Below are positions 1 through 8,485 of a DNA stretch of 64,000 bases, in pieces. The notes under the pieces were generated by a model that did not search any database, had not been told where the DNA came from, and saw only the letters and a list, made by a program, of their open reading frames with translations. Source of the DNA: Amycolatopsis nivea (GTDB lineage Bacteria > Actinomycetota > Actinomycetes > Mycobacteriales > Pseudonocardiaceae); contig NZ_SDLT01000007.1 of NCBI RefSeq assembly GCF_004522235.1, positions 174,332 through 238,331 of the forward strand. Direction: 5' to 3'. A program made the position numbers and the translations under genes. Each line of letters starts with the position of its first letter. Within the stretch, counting starts at the first letter, position 1.

Positions 1-2327
1 TTGTCCGCGACGAGCTGGGTGAGCGCGGTCCCCGGGTTGCCCGAGCGCATGGTCTCGTCGACCTTCGGGTTGCCGCGGCCGCCGTCGGTCATGGCCGGGA
101 CGATCGGGGCGCCGTACAGCGACGGCGCGTCGCCCGGCTCCCAGCCCGGCGCGGTGTTCGGGCCGCTGAAGGCGCTCGCGTCGAGCTGGACCTTCTTGAC
201 GTCGCCGCCGGCCTTCTTGACCTGGTTGACGAGGTCGTCGACGTGCGCCGCGCCCGGGTAGAGCGGCGAATCGGTGCCGACCGGCAGCGCGGTCAGCGAC
301 GGGTCGCCGCCGCCGACGATGACGACCGTGCCCGGCTGCGCGCCCTGGACGATCTTGGTGGAGATCCGCTTCGTCGGCTCCATCGCGAGCAGCGCCGCGG
401 CGACGGTGAGGATCTTCGTGGTCGACGCCGGGGTCAGCGGGGTGTTCGACGCGTGATCCCACAGCACGGTGCCGTTCGCCGGGTCGATCACACTGCCGCT
501 GAGCTGCGACAACGCGGCCGCCCCGGCGGGACCGGAGAGCTTCGCGGCGACGCCGTTCGCGGACGGCCCCTGACCGGACGTGTCCGGGCCGTGCAGCGCG
601 AGGCTGGCATCGGCGGGGTCGGGCGCGCTGCCCTTCGGCGCGTTCGGCGCCCACGGCAACCCGAGCCGGTTGGACACGGCGGGCACAGCCGACGCCCCAC
701 CCGCGGCGGCGAGCAGAAGCAGCACGACGAGCGCCAGGATCAGTGCCTTCCGCCGAGGCTTCTTGCCCTCCGGCCGAGGCGCGTCACCCTGCGGCGGAAT
801 CGGCCCGGCACCGGACGGCGGTTCCGGAGGCTGCTCCGCGGCGCGCGGCGGAATCTGCTCCGGACCTGGGCGTTCGGCGAAGCCTTCCGCAGGACGAGGA
901 ATGCCGACGGTCGCTTCGGACGGTCCCTGCTGCGCTTCACCGGGGAAACCTTCGGGCGGCCGCGGAATGCCGACGGTCGCCTCCGCCGGGAACTGGCCCC
1001 CGGTCGGGTCGATGCGCATCGGCCGCACCTGGCCGCCGCCCGCCGGTGGGACGGTGCCGGGCGCTGGTTCGGGCAGGGCAGGACGGACCGGGATTTCGAT
1101 CTGCTGCGACCACGACTCGGCTTCGGATTCGTTCCGGCTCGCCTGCGATTCGTCTCCTGGACGGCCGGGTTGAGCGGCGTTGGAGCGGCCCCAGTTCTCC
1201 TGCGACTCGTCCCCGGGACGACTGGCTTGAGCGGCGCTCGCGCGGCCCCAGTTCTCCTGCGACTCATCCCCCGGACGACCGGACTGAGCGGCGCTGGAAC
1301 GCCCCCAGTTCTCCTGCGACTCGTTCCCCTGGCGACCAGGCTGACCCGGGTTGAGCCGTGCGGCGGCGGAACCGGGAGCCGGTTCGCCTCGGAAGCCCGT
1401 CCGGTTCTCCTGCGGTTCCTCCCCGGCGCGGCCGGATTGAGCCTGCCCATCGGAACGCGCGCCCCGGAACTCAGGTGCTCCTTCTCCGCCCCGGCCCGAC
1501 TGGTCCTGGCCCGCGGCGGGACCGGAGTCGTCGCGGAAGGCGGTCCAGCCCTCCTTGGGCGGCTCCTGCCCCTGCTCGTCCCGCGCGACGACCGGCCGGA
1601 ACGCCGCCCAGCCCTGGCTGTTCTCGCCCGTTCCCGGCGTTTCGTCCCGGAACGCGGCGAACTGCCCCGGCTTCCCGGCGGACTCGGCAGCCTCGGCGGG
1701 CCGGCCGGACTGGAACGGGTTCCACCCCTGCCCCTCGTCCGAAGACCCCGCGCCGGACCCAGCGGGCTCGAACAGCGAGTTCCCCGGCTTCCGCGCGGCC
1801 TGCCACGCGGGCGACGACTGCTGCTGCCCACCCTGACCAGGCGAAACATTCGGCTGCGCGCGGACCGTCTGCTCCGCGGCCCCCTCCGCGGACGGCCTCG
1901 GCTGCTGCTGCGACGCCTGCACCGTCGCCTCGGCGTCCGGACGGCCCGCGTTGTCGCCCGGCCTCGGCACCCCGGCCGTGAACCGGGTCGGCCCCTCCAC
2001 CGGGACCCACGGCGCCTGCGGTTTCGGCTCCTCCGGCCGGGCGGGCACCGACGCACCGCTCATCCGGTCCGCGAGGTTCGACCGGGGCGGTTCCGGCGGC
2101 GTGACGGGAGCGTCCGAGGGCGCGTTGAGCCCGGGGACTTCCTCCGGTTCGACTTTGGGCCGGAACCACGATCCCGGCCCGTCGCCCGGTGTGACGTTCG
2201 GCACGGAAAGCTGCGCGGTGGCTCCCGCGTCGCGCTTGGGCAGGGGGAGGCGGGAGGTCGCCCGGTCCGCCTGGGACGAGGTGTCCTCGTCGCCCGTGGG
2301 CCACCTCGGCTGGTCGTTTTCCGGCAC
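1..2327 (-). CDS. dacB: D-alanyl-D-alanine carboxypeptidase/endopeptidase (PBP4 type), 3' part cut by window edge
   Basis: Penicillin-binding protein of the PBP4/DacB (S13) family, which trims or cleaves peptidoglycan peptides outside the membrane. The reading frame runs off the left edge with at least 775 codons visible. The first ~520 residues are Pro/Gly/Gln/Glu-rich and look disordered and cytoplasmic. A basic KKPRRK stretch and one transmembrane helix follow (about residues 520-545), then the extracellular catalytic domain. The active-site motif S-T-T-K is at residues 635-638 inside [16 protein letters not shown]; the SxN and KTG motifs must lie beyond the edge. The GTG start at 2327 has AAGGAG six bases upstream. 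It is divergent from ppa, as in mycobacteria (Rv3627c/Rv3628). The N-terminal tail is far longer than the ~460-residue mycobacterial protein and contains 19-residue repeats. Confidence 0.88.
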   Translation of the reverse strand, partial: MPENDQPRWPTGDEDTSSQADRATSRLPLPKRDAGATAQLSVPNVTPGDGPGSWFRPKVEPEEVPGLNAPSDAPVTPPEPPRSNLADRMSGASVPARPEEPKPQAPWVPVEGPTRFTAGVPRPGDNAGRPDAEATVQASQQQPRPSAEGAAEQTVRAQPNVSPGQGGQQQSSPAWQAARKPGNSLFEPAGSGAGSSDEGQGWNPFQSGRPAEAAESAGKPGQFAAFRDETPGTGENSQGWAAFRPVVARDEQGQEPPKEGWTAFRDDSGPAAGQDQSGRGGEGAPEFRGARSDGQAQSGRAGEEPQENRTGFRGEPAPGSAAARLNPGQPGRQGNESQENWGRSSAAQSGRPGDESQENWGRASAAQASRPGDESQENWGRSNAAQPGRPGDESQASRNESEAESWSQQIEIPVRPALPEPAPGTVPPAGGGQVRPMRIDPTGGQFPAEATVGIPRPPEGFPGEAQQGPSEATVGIPRPAEGFAERPGPEQIPPRAAEQPPEPPSGAGPIPPQGDAPRPEGKKPRRKALILALVVLLLLAAAGGASAVPAVSNRLGLPWAPNAPKGSAPDPADASLALHGPDTSGQGPSANGVAAKLSGPAGAAALSQLSGSVIDPANGTVLWDHASNTPLTPASTTKILTVAAALLAMEPTKRISTKIVQGAQPGTVVIVGGGDPSLTALPVGTDSPLYPGAAHVDDLVNQVKKAGGDVKKVQLDASAFSGPNTAPGWEPGDAPSLYGAPIVPAMTDGGRGNPKVDETMRSGNPGTALTQLVAD
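1150..1340 (-). repeat. Three 57-bp in-frame tandem repeats in the dacB N-terminal tail
   Basis: A 57-base unit recurs with exact spacing; the shared segment ccagttctcctgcgactc starts at 1191, 1248 and 1305. Because 57 is 19 codons, the reading frame is kept and the protein carries a repeated [19 protein letters not shown] motif, with a fourth decayed copy on the lower-coordinate side ([12 protein letters not shown]). It lies in the disordered cytoplasmic tail, so copy number could vary without harming the enzyme. Confidence 0.85.
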
Positions 2328-2499
2328 CCACCACTCCTTCTCACCCGCCCCCGGAGGGGCCAAGGTCACATGCCGTCTGGCCTACATCGGCGCGACCGGC
2401 CGACGGGGCGTAGTCCACACTAGTGACGTCAACGAGGTCATTAGGTTGCCGCCCACGAGCGCGTGGGACACCGAGATTCGAGAAGCAGCGAGGACGGCC

Positions 2500-3018
2500 G
2501 TGGAATTCGACGTCACGATCGAAATCCCCAAGGGGGAGCGCAACAAGTACGAGGTCGACCACAAGACCGGTCGGATCAAGCTCGACCGGACCCTGTTCAC
2601 CGCGACCCAGTACCCGGCCGACTACGGGTTCATCGACGACACGCTCGGCCAGGACGGCGACCCGCTCGACGTGCTCGTGCTCGTCCAGGAGCCGACGTTC
2701 CCCGGCTGCCTGATCCGCTGCCGCGCGATCGGCATGTTCCGGATGACCGACGAGAAGGGCCCGGACGACAAGGTCCTCGCCGTCCCGACGAACGACCCGC
2801 GTCTCGAGCACCTGCGGGACATTCACCACCTGAACGAGTTCCACAAGCTCGAGATCCAGCACTTCTTCGAGGTCTACAAGGACCTCGAGCCGGGCAAGAG
2901 CGTCGAGGGCTCGTCCTGGGTGAGCCGCGCCGACGCCGAGTCGGAGATCGCCCGTTCGTACGAGCGCGAGAAGGACCGCCTCGCCAAGGAAGAGATCAAC
3001 GGCGAAGAGCACCACTGA
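2500..3018 (+). CDS. ppa: Inorganic pyrophosphatase, family I
   Basis: Soluble cytoplasmic pyrophosphatase that hydrolyses PPi to two phosphates and so pulls nucleotide, tRNA-charging and acyl-CoA reactions forward. The 172-residue protein has the family I signature DGDPLDVL, with metal-binding Asp52, Asp54 and Asp57, and the usual N-terminal K-Y-E-V-D and D-Y-G-F segments. The open frame extends upstream, but the GTG at 2500 gives a protein of family length beginning [12 protein letters not shown], with a GAGG element just upstream. It is divergent from dacB and closed by a strong hairpin terminator. A second, membrane-bound pyrophosphatase (hppA) lies at 29.5-31.7 kb, so this cell has both PPi-hydrolysing systems. 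Confidence 0.97.
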   Translation: MEFDVTIEIPKGERNKYEVDHKTGRIKLDRTLFTATQYPADYGFIDDTLGQDGDPLDVLVLVQEPTFPGCLIRCRAIGMFRMTDEKGPDDKVLAVPTNDPRLEHLRDIHHLNEFHKLEIQHFFEVYKDLEPGKSVEGSSWVSRADAESEIARSYEREKDRLAKEEINGEEHH

Positions 3019-3026
3019 GGCAACCG

Positions 3027-3066
3027 AAAAGGGGCCGTCCACCTGCCTGGTGGACGGCCCCTTTTT
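3027..3066. terminator. Bidirectional intrinsic terminator between ppa and the MFS exporter
   Basis: A 17-bp stem (aaaaggggccgtccacc and its complement) with a 5-base loop, ending in a run of five T on the + strand and four A on the other side. It sits between two convergent genes and can serve both. Confidence 0.9.
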
Positions 3067-3075
3067 ACTGCTCGC

Positions 3076-4725
3076 TCAGCCCGCGAGGGCCAGTTCGCCC
3101 GCTTCCTGCTCGGCGCGCTGCTCCATGGCCGACTTGTCCGAGAGCGGCTTCTCCCGCAGCAGCCAGACCAGCGCGAACCCGACGGTCAGCACCGCGCCGC
3201 CGATCAGGAACACCGTGCTCATCGAGCTGGAGAACCCTTCGAGGATCGGCCGGGCGAGCACCGGGTCGAGGGTCGACAGGAACGAGGTGTCGTTCACGTC
3301 GAGCCCGCCGCCGGCCAGCTGCCGGGCGAACTCCGGGTGCTGCGCCAGCGCCGCGGTGTAGGCCGGGGAGGCCATCGCCGAGCGGACCGCCGCCGCGATC
3401 CGGTCGCCGACCGTGCTGAACAGGATCGACAGGAACACCGCGGTGCCCGCCGTGCCGCCGATCTGCCGGAAGAAGGTCACCGACGAGGTCGCGACGCCGA
3501 TGTCGCGGGGCGTGACGTCGTTCGTGGCGGCCAGGGTCAGCGTCTGCATGGTCGAGCCGAGGCCGAGTCCGAGCACGAACGCGATGGCCATGACCACGCC
3601 GAGCGCGGTGTCCACCCCGATCATCGAGAACGAGAAGACCGCCGCGGCCATCAGGCCGAGTCCGGCGACCGCGAAGCCCTTGTACCGGCCGGTCCGGGTG
3701 ATGATCCGGCCGCTGCCGAGGCTCGCGACCATGATCCCGAGGGTGAGCGGCAGCATCTGCAGCCCGGCCTGGGTCGGCGTCGCGCCCTTGACGATCTGCA
3801 GGTATAGCGGCAGCGACATCATCGCGCCGAACATCCCGATGCCCTGGATCACGGTGACCATCGTCGAGACCCGGAACACCCCGCTGCGGAACAGCCGCAG
3901 CGGCAGCAGGGCGGCGTCGCCCATCCGGCGTTCCTGGAGGATGAACAGGACCACGCCGAGTGCGCCGACCAGGTACATCGCCAGCGACGCGGGCGAACCC
4001 CATCCCCATTCGCGACCCTGCTCGGCGACGAGCAGCAGCGGCACGAGGCCGACCGTCAGCGCGCCCGCTCCGAGGAAGTCGACCTTCTGGTCGACGCGGG
4101 TGTGCGGGAGGTTCAGCACCTTGGTCACCACGACCAGCGCGGCGAGCGCGATCGGGACGTTCACCATGAACACCCAGCGCCAGCCGGTGAGGCCGGCGAA
4201 CGAGTCGAGCCCGGCGAAGAACCCGCCGACGACCGGGCCGGCGACGCTCGAGACGCCGAACACGGCCATGAAGTAGCCCTGGTAGCGGCTGCGTTCCCGC
4301 GGCGAGGTGATGTCGGTGATGATCGCCAGCGCGAGCGACATCAGGCCGCCGGCGCCGAGACCCTGGAACGCGCGGAACGCGGCCAGTTCGTACATCGACC
4401 CGGCCATCGCGCTCGCCAGCGAACCGGCGAGGAACAGCGAGATCGCGGTCAGGTACATCGGCTTGCGGCCGAAGAGGTCGGACAGCTTGCCGTACAGCGG
4501 TGTGGAAAGCGTCGCGGTGATCAGGTAGGCGGTGGTGGCCCAGGCCTGGAGGCTCTGTCCGTGCAGTTCGTCGGCGATGGTCTTCATCGCCGAGGACACA
4601 ATGGTCTGGTCGAGGGCCGCCAGGAACATGCCGAGCATCAGTCCGGACAGAACCGTGAGGATCTGCCGGTGTGAAAGCCGTCCGTTCGTGGTGGCGCCCC
4701 CTTCCGCAGTGGCGGTGTCGCTCAT
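3076..4725 (-). CDS. DHA2-family (EmrB/QacA) drug exporter, 14 TM
   Basis: Proton-driven multidrug efflux permease of the major facilitator superfamily. The 549 residues fit the 14-helix DHA2 subfamily. Visible motifs are LDQTIVSSAM in helix 1 (family motif D1), GKLSDLFGRKP (motif A, residues ~90-100) and GVSSVAGPVVGG (antiporter motif C) in helix 5. The ATG at 4725 follows gagggagaccacc. It is transcribed alone, leftward to the shared terminator. A TAGTTG...CAACTA palindrome 24-46 bases upstream of the start suggests control by a MarR- or TetR-type repressor, but no such regulator is adjacent. The substrate cannot be told from sequence. Confidence 0.92.
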   Translation of the reverse strand: MSDTATAEGGATTNGRLSHRQILTVLSGLMLGMFLAALDQTIVSSAMKTIADELHGQSLQAWATTAYLITATLSTPLYGKLSDLFGRKPMYLTAISLFLAGSLASAMAGSMYELAAFRAFQGLGAGGLMSLALAIITDITSPRERSRYQGYFMAVFGVSSVAGPVVGGFFAGLDSFAGLTGWRWVFMVNVPIALAALVVVTKVLNLPHTRVDQKVDFLGAGALTVGLVPLLLVAEQGREWGWGSPASLAMYLVGALGVVLFILQERRMGDAALLPLRLFRSGVFRVSTMVTVIQGIGMFGAMMSLPLYLQIVKGATPTQAGLQMLPLTLGIMVASLGSGRIITRTGRYKGFAVAGLGLMAAAVFSFSMIGVDTALGVVMAIAFVLGLGLGSTMQTLTLAATNDVTPRDIGVATSSVTFFRQIGGTAGTAVFLSILFSTVGDRIAAAVRSAMASPAYTAALAQHPEFARQLAGGGLDVNDTSFLSTLDPVLARPILEGFSSSMSTVFLIGGAVLTVGFALVWLLREKPLSDKSAMEQRAEQEAGELALAG

Positions 4726-4748
4726 GGTGGTCTCCCTCAGTGCCGTAC

Positions 4749-4771
4749 TAGTTGCTTGTATCTCTCAACTA
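4749..4771. promoter_or_regulatory. Palindromic candidate operator upstream of the DHA2 exporter
   Basis: Perfect TAGTTG half-sites separated by 11 bases (TAGTTG-N11-CAACTA), placed 24 bases before the exporter start codon. The size and symmetry fit a dimeric MarR/TetR repressor site. The cognate regulator is not evident nearby. Confidence 0.5.
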
Positions 4772-4849
4772 CTTGCTCGCCACAACTGTTCCCGAAAAGC
4801 TTGCATTCATCAACCAAATATCGTGTGACGCTAATCTCTCGCCGGGCGA

Positions 4850-4876
4850 TGTCGAGAACGGGCGGACGGCTCCGTC
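4850..4876 (+). promoter_or_regulatory. Candidate ECF42-type promoter for the YCII/DGPF-sigma operon
   Basis: TGTCGA at 4850-4855, 17 bases, then CGTC at 4873-4876. ECF42 sigma factors are known to recognise TGTCGA at -35 and a CGA/TC-type -10. The site lies about 55 bases upstream of the YCII gene, whose operon ends with an ECF42 sigma gene, so autoregulation is the simple reading. Confidence 0.55.
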
Positions 4877-4930
4877 CCTGGCGCGAACGTGGCCGGCAAG
4901 GAGCCGCCACCAGCACGGAGGAGAACCACG

Positions 4931-5338
4931 ATGGCCAAGTACCTGCTGCTCAAGCACTACCGCGGCGCGCCGGCTTCGGTGAACAACGTCCCGATGGACC
5001 AGTGGACGCCCGAGGAGGTCACCGCCCACATCCAGTACATGCGCGACTTCGCCGACCGGCTCGTGGAGACCGGCGAGTTCGTCAGCGAGCAGGCGCTGTC
5101 GCCGGAAGGCACGTGGGTCCGCTTCGACGGCGAGGGCCGCCCGCCGGTCACCGACGGCCCGTTCGCCGAGACCAAGGACGTCATCGCGGGCTGGATGATC
5201 ATCGACGTCGACAGCTACGACCGTGCGATCGAACTGGCCGGAGAGCTCTCCGCGGCTCCCGGAGCGGGCGGCAAGCCGATCCACGAATGGCTCGAACTGC
5301 GTCCGTTCTACGGCGTCACGCCTTCGGTGACCGAGTGA
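4931..5338 (+). CDS. YCII/DGPF-domain protein, partner of ECF42 sigma factor
   Basis: A 135-residue cytoplasmic protein of the YCII-related superfamily with the name-giving DGPF motif (TDGPFAETKDVIAGW, about residues 74-88). DGPF proteins are typically encoded beside ECF42 sigma factors; their biochemical function is not established. The ATG at 4931 has GGAG eight bases upstream, and homologues begin MAKYLLL. Its TGA stop overlaps the GTG start of the sigma gene (GTGA), indicating translational coupling. An ECF42-like promoter lies upstream. Confidence 0.9.
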   Translation: MAKYLLLKHYRGAPASVNNVPMDQWTPEEVTAHIQYMRDFADRLVETGEFVSEQALSPEGTWVRFDGEGRPPVTDGPFAETKDVIAGWMIIDVDSYDRAIELAGELSAAPGAGGKPIHEWLELRPFYGVTPSVTE

Positions 5339-6471
5339 ACGAGGAGCTGCTGCGGGAACTCGTGCCCGCGGTGATCGGCATCCTCGTCCGGCGCGGAGCG
5401 GATTTCGCGTCGGCCGAGGATGCCGTGCAGGAAGCGCTGATCCGCGCGTTGGACGCGTGGCGGGACGATCCGCCGCGCGACCCGAAGGCGTGGCTCATCT
5501 CCGCCGCGTGGCGCCGGTTCCTCGACGCCACGCGGTCGGAGTCGTCGCGCCGGGGCCGGGAAGTGGCGATGGACGCCGAGCCGCAGCCCGGTCCGGCGTC
5601 CGCGGTGGACGATTCGCTCCAGCTCTACTTCCTGTGCGCGCATCCGTCTTTGACGCCGTCGTCGGCCGTCGCGCTCACGCTGCGTGCGGTCGGCGGGTTG
5701 ACCACGAAGCAGATCGCGCAGGCGTATCTGGTGCCGGAAGCGACGATGGCGCAACGGATCAGCCGGGCGAAGAAGACGGTCTCAAGCGTGCGGCTCGACG
5801 CGCCCGGCGACGTCGCGACCGTGCTGCGAGTGCTGTACCTGGTCTTCAACGAGGGTTACTCCGGCGAGCTCGACCTCGCCGCCGAAGCCATCCGGCTGAC
5901 CCGGCAGCTCGCGGCGGGATTCGACCATCCGGAAGTGGCCGGTCTGCTCGCGTTGATGCTGCTGCACCACGCCCGCCGGGCCGCGCGGACGAAACCCGAC
6001 GGCAGCCTCGTGCCGCTCGCCGAACAGGACCGCGGGGTCTGGGACACCCGGCTGATCGCCGAGGGCGTCGACATCCTCCAGGCGGCGCTGGCCCGCGACC
6101 AGCTCGGCGAGTACCAGGCCCAAGCCGCGATCGCCGCGCTGCACGCCGACGCTCTCGCCGCGGAGGAAACCGACTGGGTGCAGATCGTCGAGTGGTACGA
6201 CGAGCTGCTGGCACTCACCGACAGCCCGATCGTCCGGCTCAACCGGGCGGTCGCGGTCGGCGAGGCGGACGGGCCTCGTGCCGGGTTAAAGGCGCTGGCG
6301 GAGCTGGACGACAAGCTGCCGCGGTATCGCGCCGTGGCGGCTTACCTGCACGAACGGGACGGAGATCTGGCGACCGCCGCGCGGCTGTACAGCGAAGCGG
6401 CGGAGAAAGCACCCAACATGGCTGAGCGCGCTCACTTGATCAGGCAGGCAGCGCGGCTCAACAACTCGTGA
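5335..6471 (+). CDS. ECF42-group RNA polymerase sigma factor with C-terminal TPR-like domain
   Basis: Extracytoplasmic-function sigma factor, 378 residues. Sigma region 2 is in the first ~100 residues (ASAEDAVQEALIRALDAW, then DPKAWLISAAWRRFLDATR) and sigma region 4 at ~105-150 (LTTKQIAQAYLVPEATMAQRISRAK). A ~220-residue helical extension of TPR/DUF6596 type follows and probably senses or binds a partner, because ECF42 members have no anti-sigma factor. The length, the extension and the DGPF gene immediately upstream define the group. The GTG start at 5335 overlaps the upstream stop. A hairpin terminator shared with glyA ends the operon. The inducing signal is unknown. Confidence 0.9.
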   Translation: MNEELLRELVPAVIGILVRRGADFASAEDAVQEALIRALDAWRDDPPRDPKAWLISAAWRRFLDATRSESSRRGREVAMDAEPQPGPASAVDDSLQLYFLCAHPSLTPSSAVALTLRAVGGLTTKQIAQAYLVPEATMAQRISRAKKTVSSVRLDAPGDVATVLRVLYLVFNEGYSGELDLAAEAIRLTRQLAAGFDHPEVAGLLALMLLHHARRAARTKPDGSLVPLAEQDRGVWDTRLIAEGVDILQAALARDQLGEYQAQAAIAALHADALAAEETDWVQIVEWYDELLALTDSPIVRLNRAVAVGEADGPRAGLKALAELDDKLPRYRAVAAYLHERDGDLATAARLYSEAAEKAPNMAERAHLIRQAARLNNS

Positions 6472-6506
6472 GCGGCGAAGCCGGTTAGAACCGGCTTCGC
6501 CACTCA
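6469..6506. terminator. Bidirectional hairpin terminator between sigma factor and glyA
   Basis: Perfect 13-bp stem (ggcgaagccggtt / aaccggcttcgcc, 6474-6501) with a 2-base gap, extended by TGAG/CTCA after one mismatch. It lies between convergent genes and has no clear T-run. Confidence 0.7.
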
Positions 6507-6511
6507 CGACG

Positions 6512-7780
6512 TCACTCGGCGTAACCCGGGATCGGGAACGGCTGCAGGAACTCGCGGATCTCGGCGGCGATCGCGTCCAGCGCGCCGTCCTGCTGCGCGG
6601 CCGCGGCGGTCACGGTCCGGTCGATCCAGTCCGCGACCTGCACCTGGTGCTCCGGCTTGAGCCCGCGCGTCGTGATCGCCGACGTGCCCAGCCGGATGCC
6701 GGACGGGTCGAACGGCTTGCGCGGGTCGAACGGCACGGTGTTGTAGTTCAGCTCGATGCCCGCGCGGTCCAGCGCCTGCGCGGCGGGCTTGCCGGGCACC
6801 GCCTTGTTGGTCAGGTCGATCAGGAGCAGGTGGTTGTCCGTGCCGCCGGAGACGAGGTCGTACCCGCGCTCGACCAGCGCTTCGGCCAGCGCCTTGGCGT
6901 TCGCGACGATCGTGTGCGCGTACTCGGAGAACGACGGCTGCTGCGCCTCCCCCAGCGCGACCGCGATGGCGGCCGTCGTGTGGTTGTGCGGACCGCCCTG
7001 CAGACCGGGGAACACCGCCTTGTCGACAGCCTTGGCGTGCTCGGCGTCGGAGAGGATCATCGCGCCGCGCGGACCGCGCAGCGTCTTGTGCGTGGTCGTG
7101 GTGATGACCTGCGCGTGGCCGACCGGCGACGGGTGCGCGCCGCCCGCGATCAGGCCGGCGATGTGCGCGATGTCGGCCACCAGCACGGCGTCGACCTCGC
7201 GGGCGATCTCCGCGAACGCCGGGAAGTCGATGGTGCGCGGGATGGCCGTGCCGCCCGCGAAGATCAGCTTCGGCCGGTGCTGGCGGGCGAGGTCGCGGAC
7301 CTGGTCGAGGTCGACGCGGCCGGTTTCCTTCCGGACGCCGTAGCGGACCGGCGTGAACCACTTGCCGGTCGCGGACACGCTCCAGCCGTGCGTGAGGTGG
7401 CCGCCGTCGGGCAGCGCCATGCCGAGCACGGTGTCGCCCGGCTTCGCGAACGCCAGGTACACCGCGAGGTTGGCCGGGGAGCCGGAGTACGGCTGGACGT
7501 TCGCGTGATCGGTGCCGAAGACAGCCTTCGCACGCTCGATCGCCACCTGCTCGACCTGGTCGATGAACTGCTGGCCCTCGTAGTAGCGCTTGCCCGCGTA
7601 GCCCTCGGAGTACTTGTTGGTGAGCACGCTTCCGGTGGCTTCGAGCACCGCCTGCGAAACGTAGTTCTCGGACGCGATCAGCCGGATCTTGTCGTGCTGG
7701 CGTTTCGCCTCGTCCTCGACGAGCCCGGCGATCTGCGGATCCGCCGAGGACAGTGCGGACAAGGCGGGCTGGTGTGTCAT
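6512..7780 (-). CDS. glyA: Serine hydroxymethyltransferase
   Basis: PLP-dependent enzyme that converts serine plus tetrahydrofolate to glycine plus 5,10-methylene-THF, the main one-carbon supply. It has 422 residues. The PLP lysine is Lys232 in TTTTHKTLRGPRG; substrate-binding KYSEGYAGKRYY and IASENYVS near the N-terminus are also present. The frame is open far upstream, but the ATG at 7780 (MTHQPALSALSSADPQIAG) has GGAG seven bases upstream and lies downstream of a ZTP riboswitch. Expression is therefore probably raised when ZTP accumulates, that is, when 10-formyl-THF runs short. Confidence 0.97.
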   Translation of the reverse strand: MTHQPALSALSSADPQIAGLVEDEAKRQHDKIRLIASENYVSQAVLEATGSVLTNKYSEGYAGKRYYEGQQFIDQVEQVAIERAKAVFGTDHANVQPYSGSPANLAVYLAFAKPGDTVLGMALPDGGHLTHGWSVSATGKWFTPVRYGVRKETGRVDLDQVRDLARQHRPKLIFAGGTAIPRTIDFPAFAEIAREVDAVLVADIAHIAGLIAGGAHPSPVGHAQVITTTTHKTLRGPRGAMILSDAEHAKAVDKAVFPGLQGGPHNHTTAAIAVALGEAQQPSFSEYAHTIVANAKALAEALVERGYDLVSGGTDNHLLLIDLTNKAVPGKPAAQALDRAGIELNYNTVPFDPRKPFDPSGIRLGTSAITTRGLKPEHQVQVADWIDRTVTAAAAQQDGALDAIAAEIREFLQPFPIPGYAE

Positions 7781-7802
7781 GGCGTACTCCGGCTCTGCAG
7801 TG

Positions 7803-7892
7803 GCCCTCACCCAGGCGCGCGGTGCCGGCCTCGTCGTCGCTCCCCGGTGGTGCTCCACCTCTTGAATGGCGCCAGTCGCTGCTGCGGGACGA
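7803..7892 (-). promoter_or_regulatory. ZTP (pfl) riboswitch controlling glyA
   Basis: Read on the minus strand, the leader contains the hallmark segments of the pfl/ZTP class in order and spacing: GCGACUGGCG (about 7871-7882), then CACCGGGGAGCGAC, then CGCGCCUGGGUGAG (about 7805-7818) just before the glyA ribosome-binding site. ZTP riboswitches are known upstream of purine and one-carbon genes, including glyA. The short distance to the start (about 25 bases) and the lack of a terminator with a U-run suggest control of translation, which is inference. Confidence 0.82.
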
Positions 7893-7913
7893 AGTTTAGT
7901 GCACCGCGCCAGC

Positions 7914-7940
7914 CCCGTCCGGTCCGCGGGAACGGACGGG
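7914..7940 (-). terminator. Hairpin after the gamma-carbonic anhydrase gene
   Basis: Perfect 8-bp stem (cccgtccg / cggacggg) with an 11-base loop, starting eight bases past the stop codon of the upstream gene and ahead of the riboswitch. There is no U-run, so termination is only likely. Confidence 0.5.
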
Positions 7941-7947
7941 AAACGGC

Positions 7948-8466
7948 TCAGACCTGCTCGAGTCCGCCGCGATGGCGCCGGGCGAGTTCCTGGTAGACCG
8001 CCGCGTTGTGGTCGACCCACAGCCGCGCGGAATCGGTGAGCTCCACGAACTTCTTCGCCGGGCTGCCCATCGCGATCGTCTCCGCCGGGACCTCGGTGCC
8101 GGGCGTGACCGTCGACCCCGCCGCGACGAACGCGCGCGCTCCGATCACCGCGCGGTCGAGCACCGTGGAACCGTTGCCGATCAACGCCTGTTCGCCGACC
8201 GTGCAGTCGTGCACGAGGCACTGGTGCCCGACGGTGACGTTGCGGCCGACCTCGGTCATCTCGGGTCCGGAGTGGATCACCGAGTTGTCCTGGATGTTCG
8301 CGCCCTCGCGGATGACGATCGGGCCGAAGTCCGCGCGGATCACCGCGCCGTACCAGACCGAAGCGTCCTTCTCGACGGTCACGTTGCCGATCAGGGTGGC
8401 GGTGGGGGCGATCCAGGCGTCCGGGTGGACCTGCGGGCTGACGCCGTCCAAGGAGAACAAAGGCAT
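7948..8466 (-). CDS. Gamma-class carbonic anhydrase-like hexapeptide-repeat protein
   Basis: A 172-residue left-handed beta-helix protein built from hexapeptide repeats (IAPTATLIGNVTVEKDASVWYG and onward). The three zinc-ligand histidines of gamma-carbonic anhydrases are in place: His65 (NSVIH), His81 and His86 (VGHQCLVHD), so CO2 hydration or a related metal-dependent role is possible; many members of this YrdA/CaiE-like group have no proven activity. The ATG at 8466 gives the usual MPLFSLDG N-terminus. It is transcribed in the same direction as the TetR gene 19 bases upstream, so the two may be co-transcribed. Confidence 0.85.
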   Translation of the reverse strand: MPLFSLDGVSPQVHPDAWIAPTATLIGNVTVEKDASVWYGAVIRADFGPIVIREGANIQDNSVIHSGPEMTEVGRNVTVGHQCLVHDCTVGEQALIGNGSTVLDRAVIGARAFVAAGSTVTPGTEVPAETIAMGSPAKKFVELTDSARLWVDHNAAVYQELARRHRGGLEQV

Positions 8467-8485
8467 GCCGGGAGCCTAAGCGGCG

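Noticed and set aside
243..2423. A 726-codon open frame on the + strand opposite dacB
   Set aside because: Its product is almost entirely Arg/Pro/Gly/Leu. It is the antisense of a clear PBP4 gene and exists only because stops are rare at this GC content.
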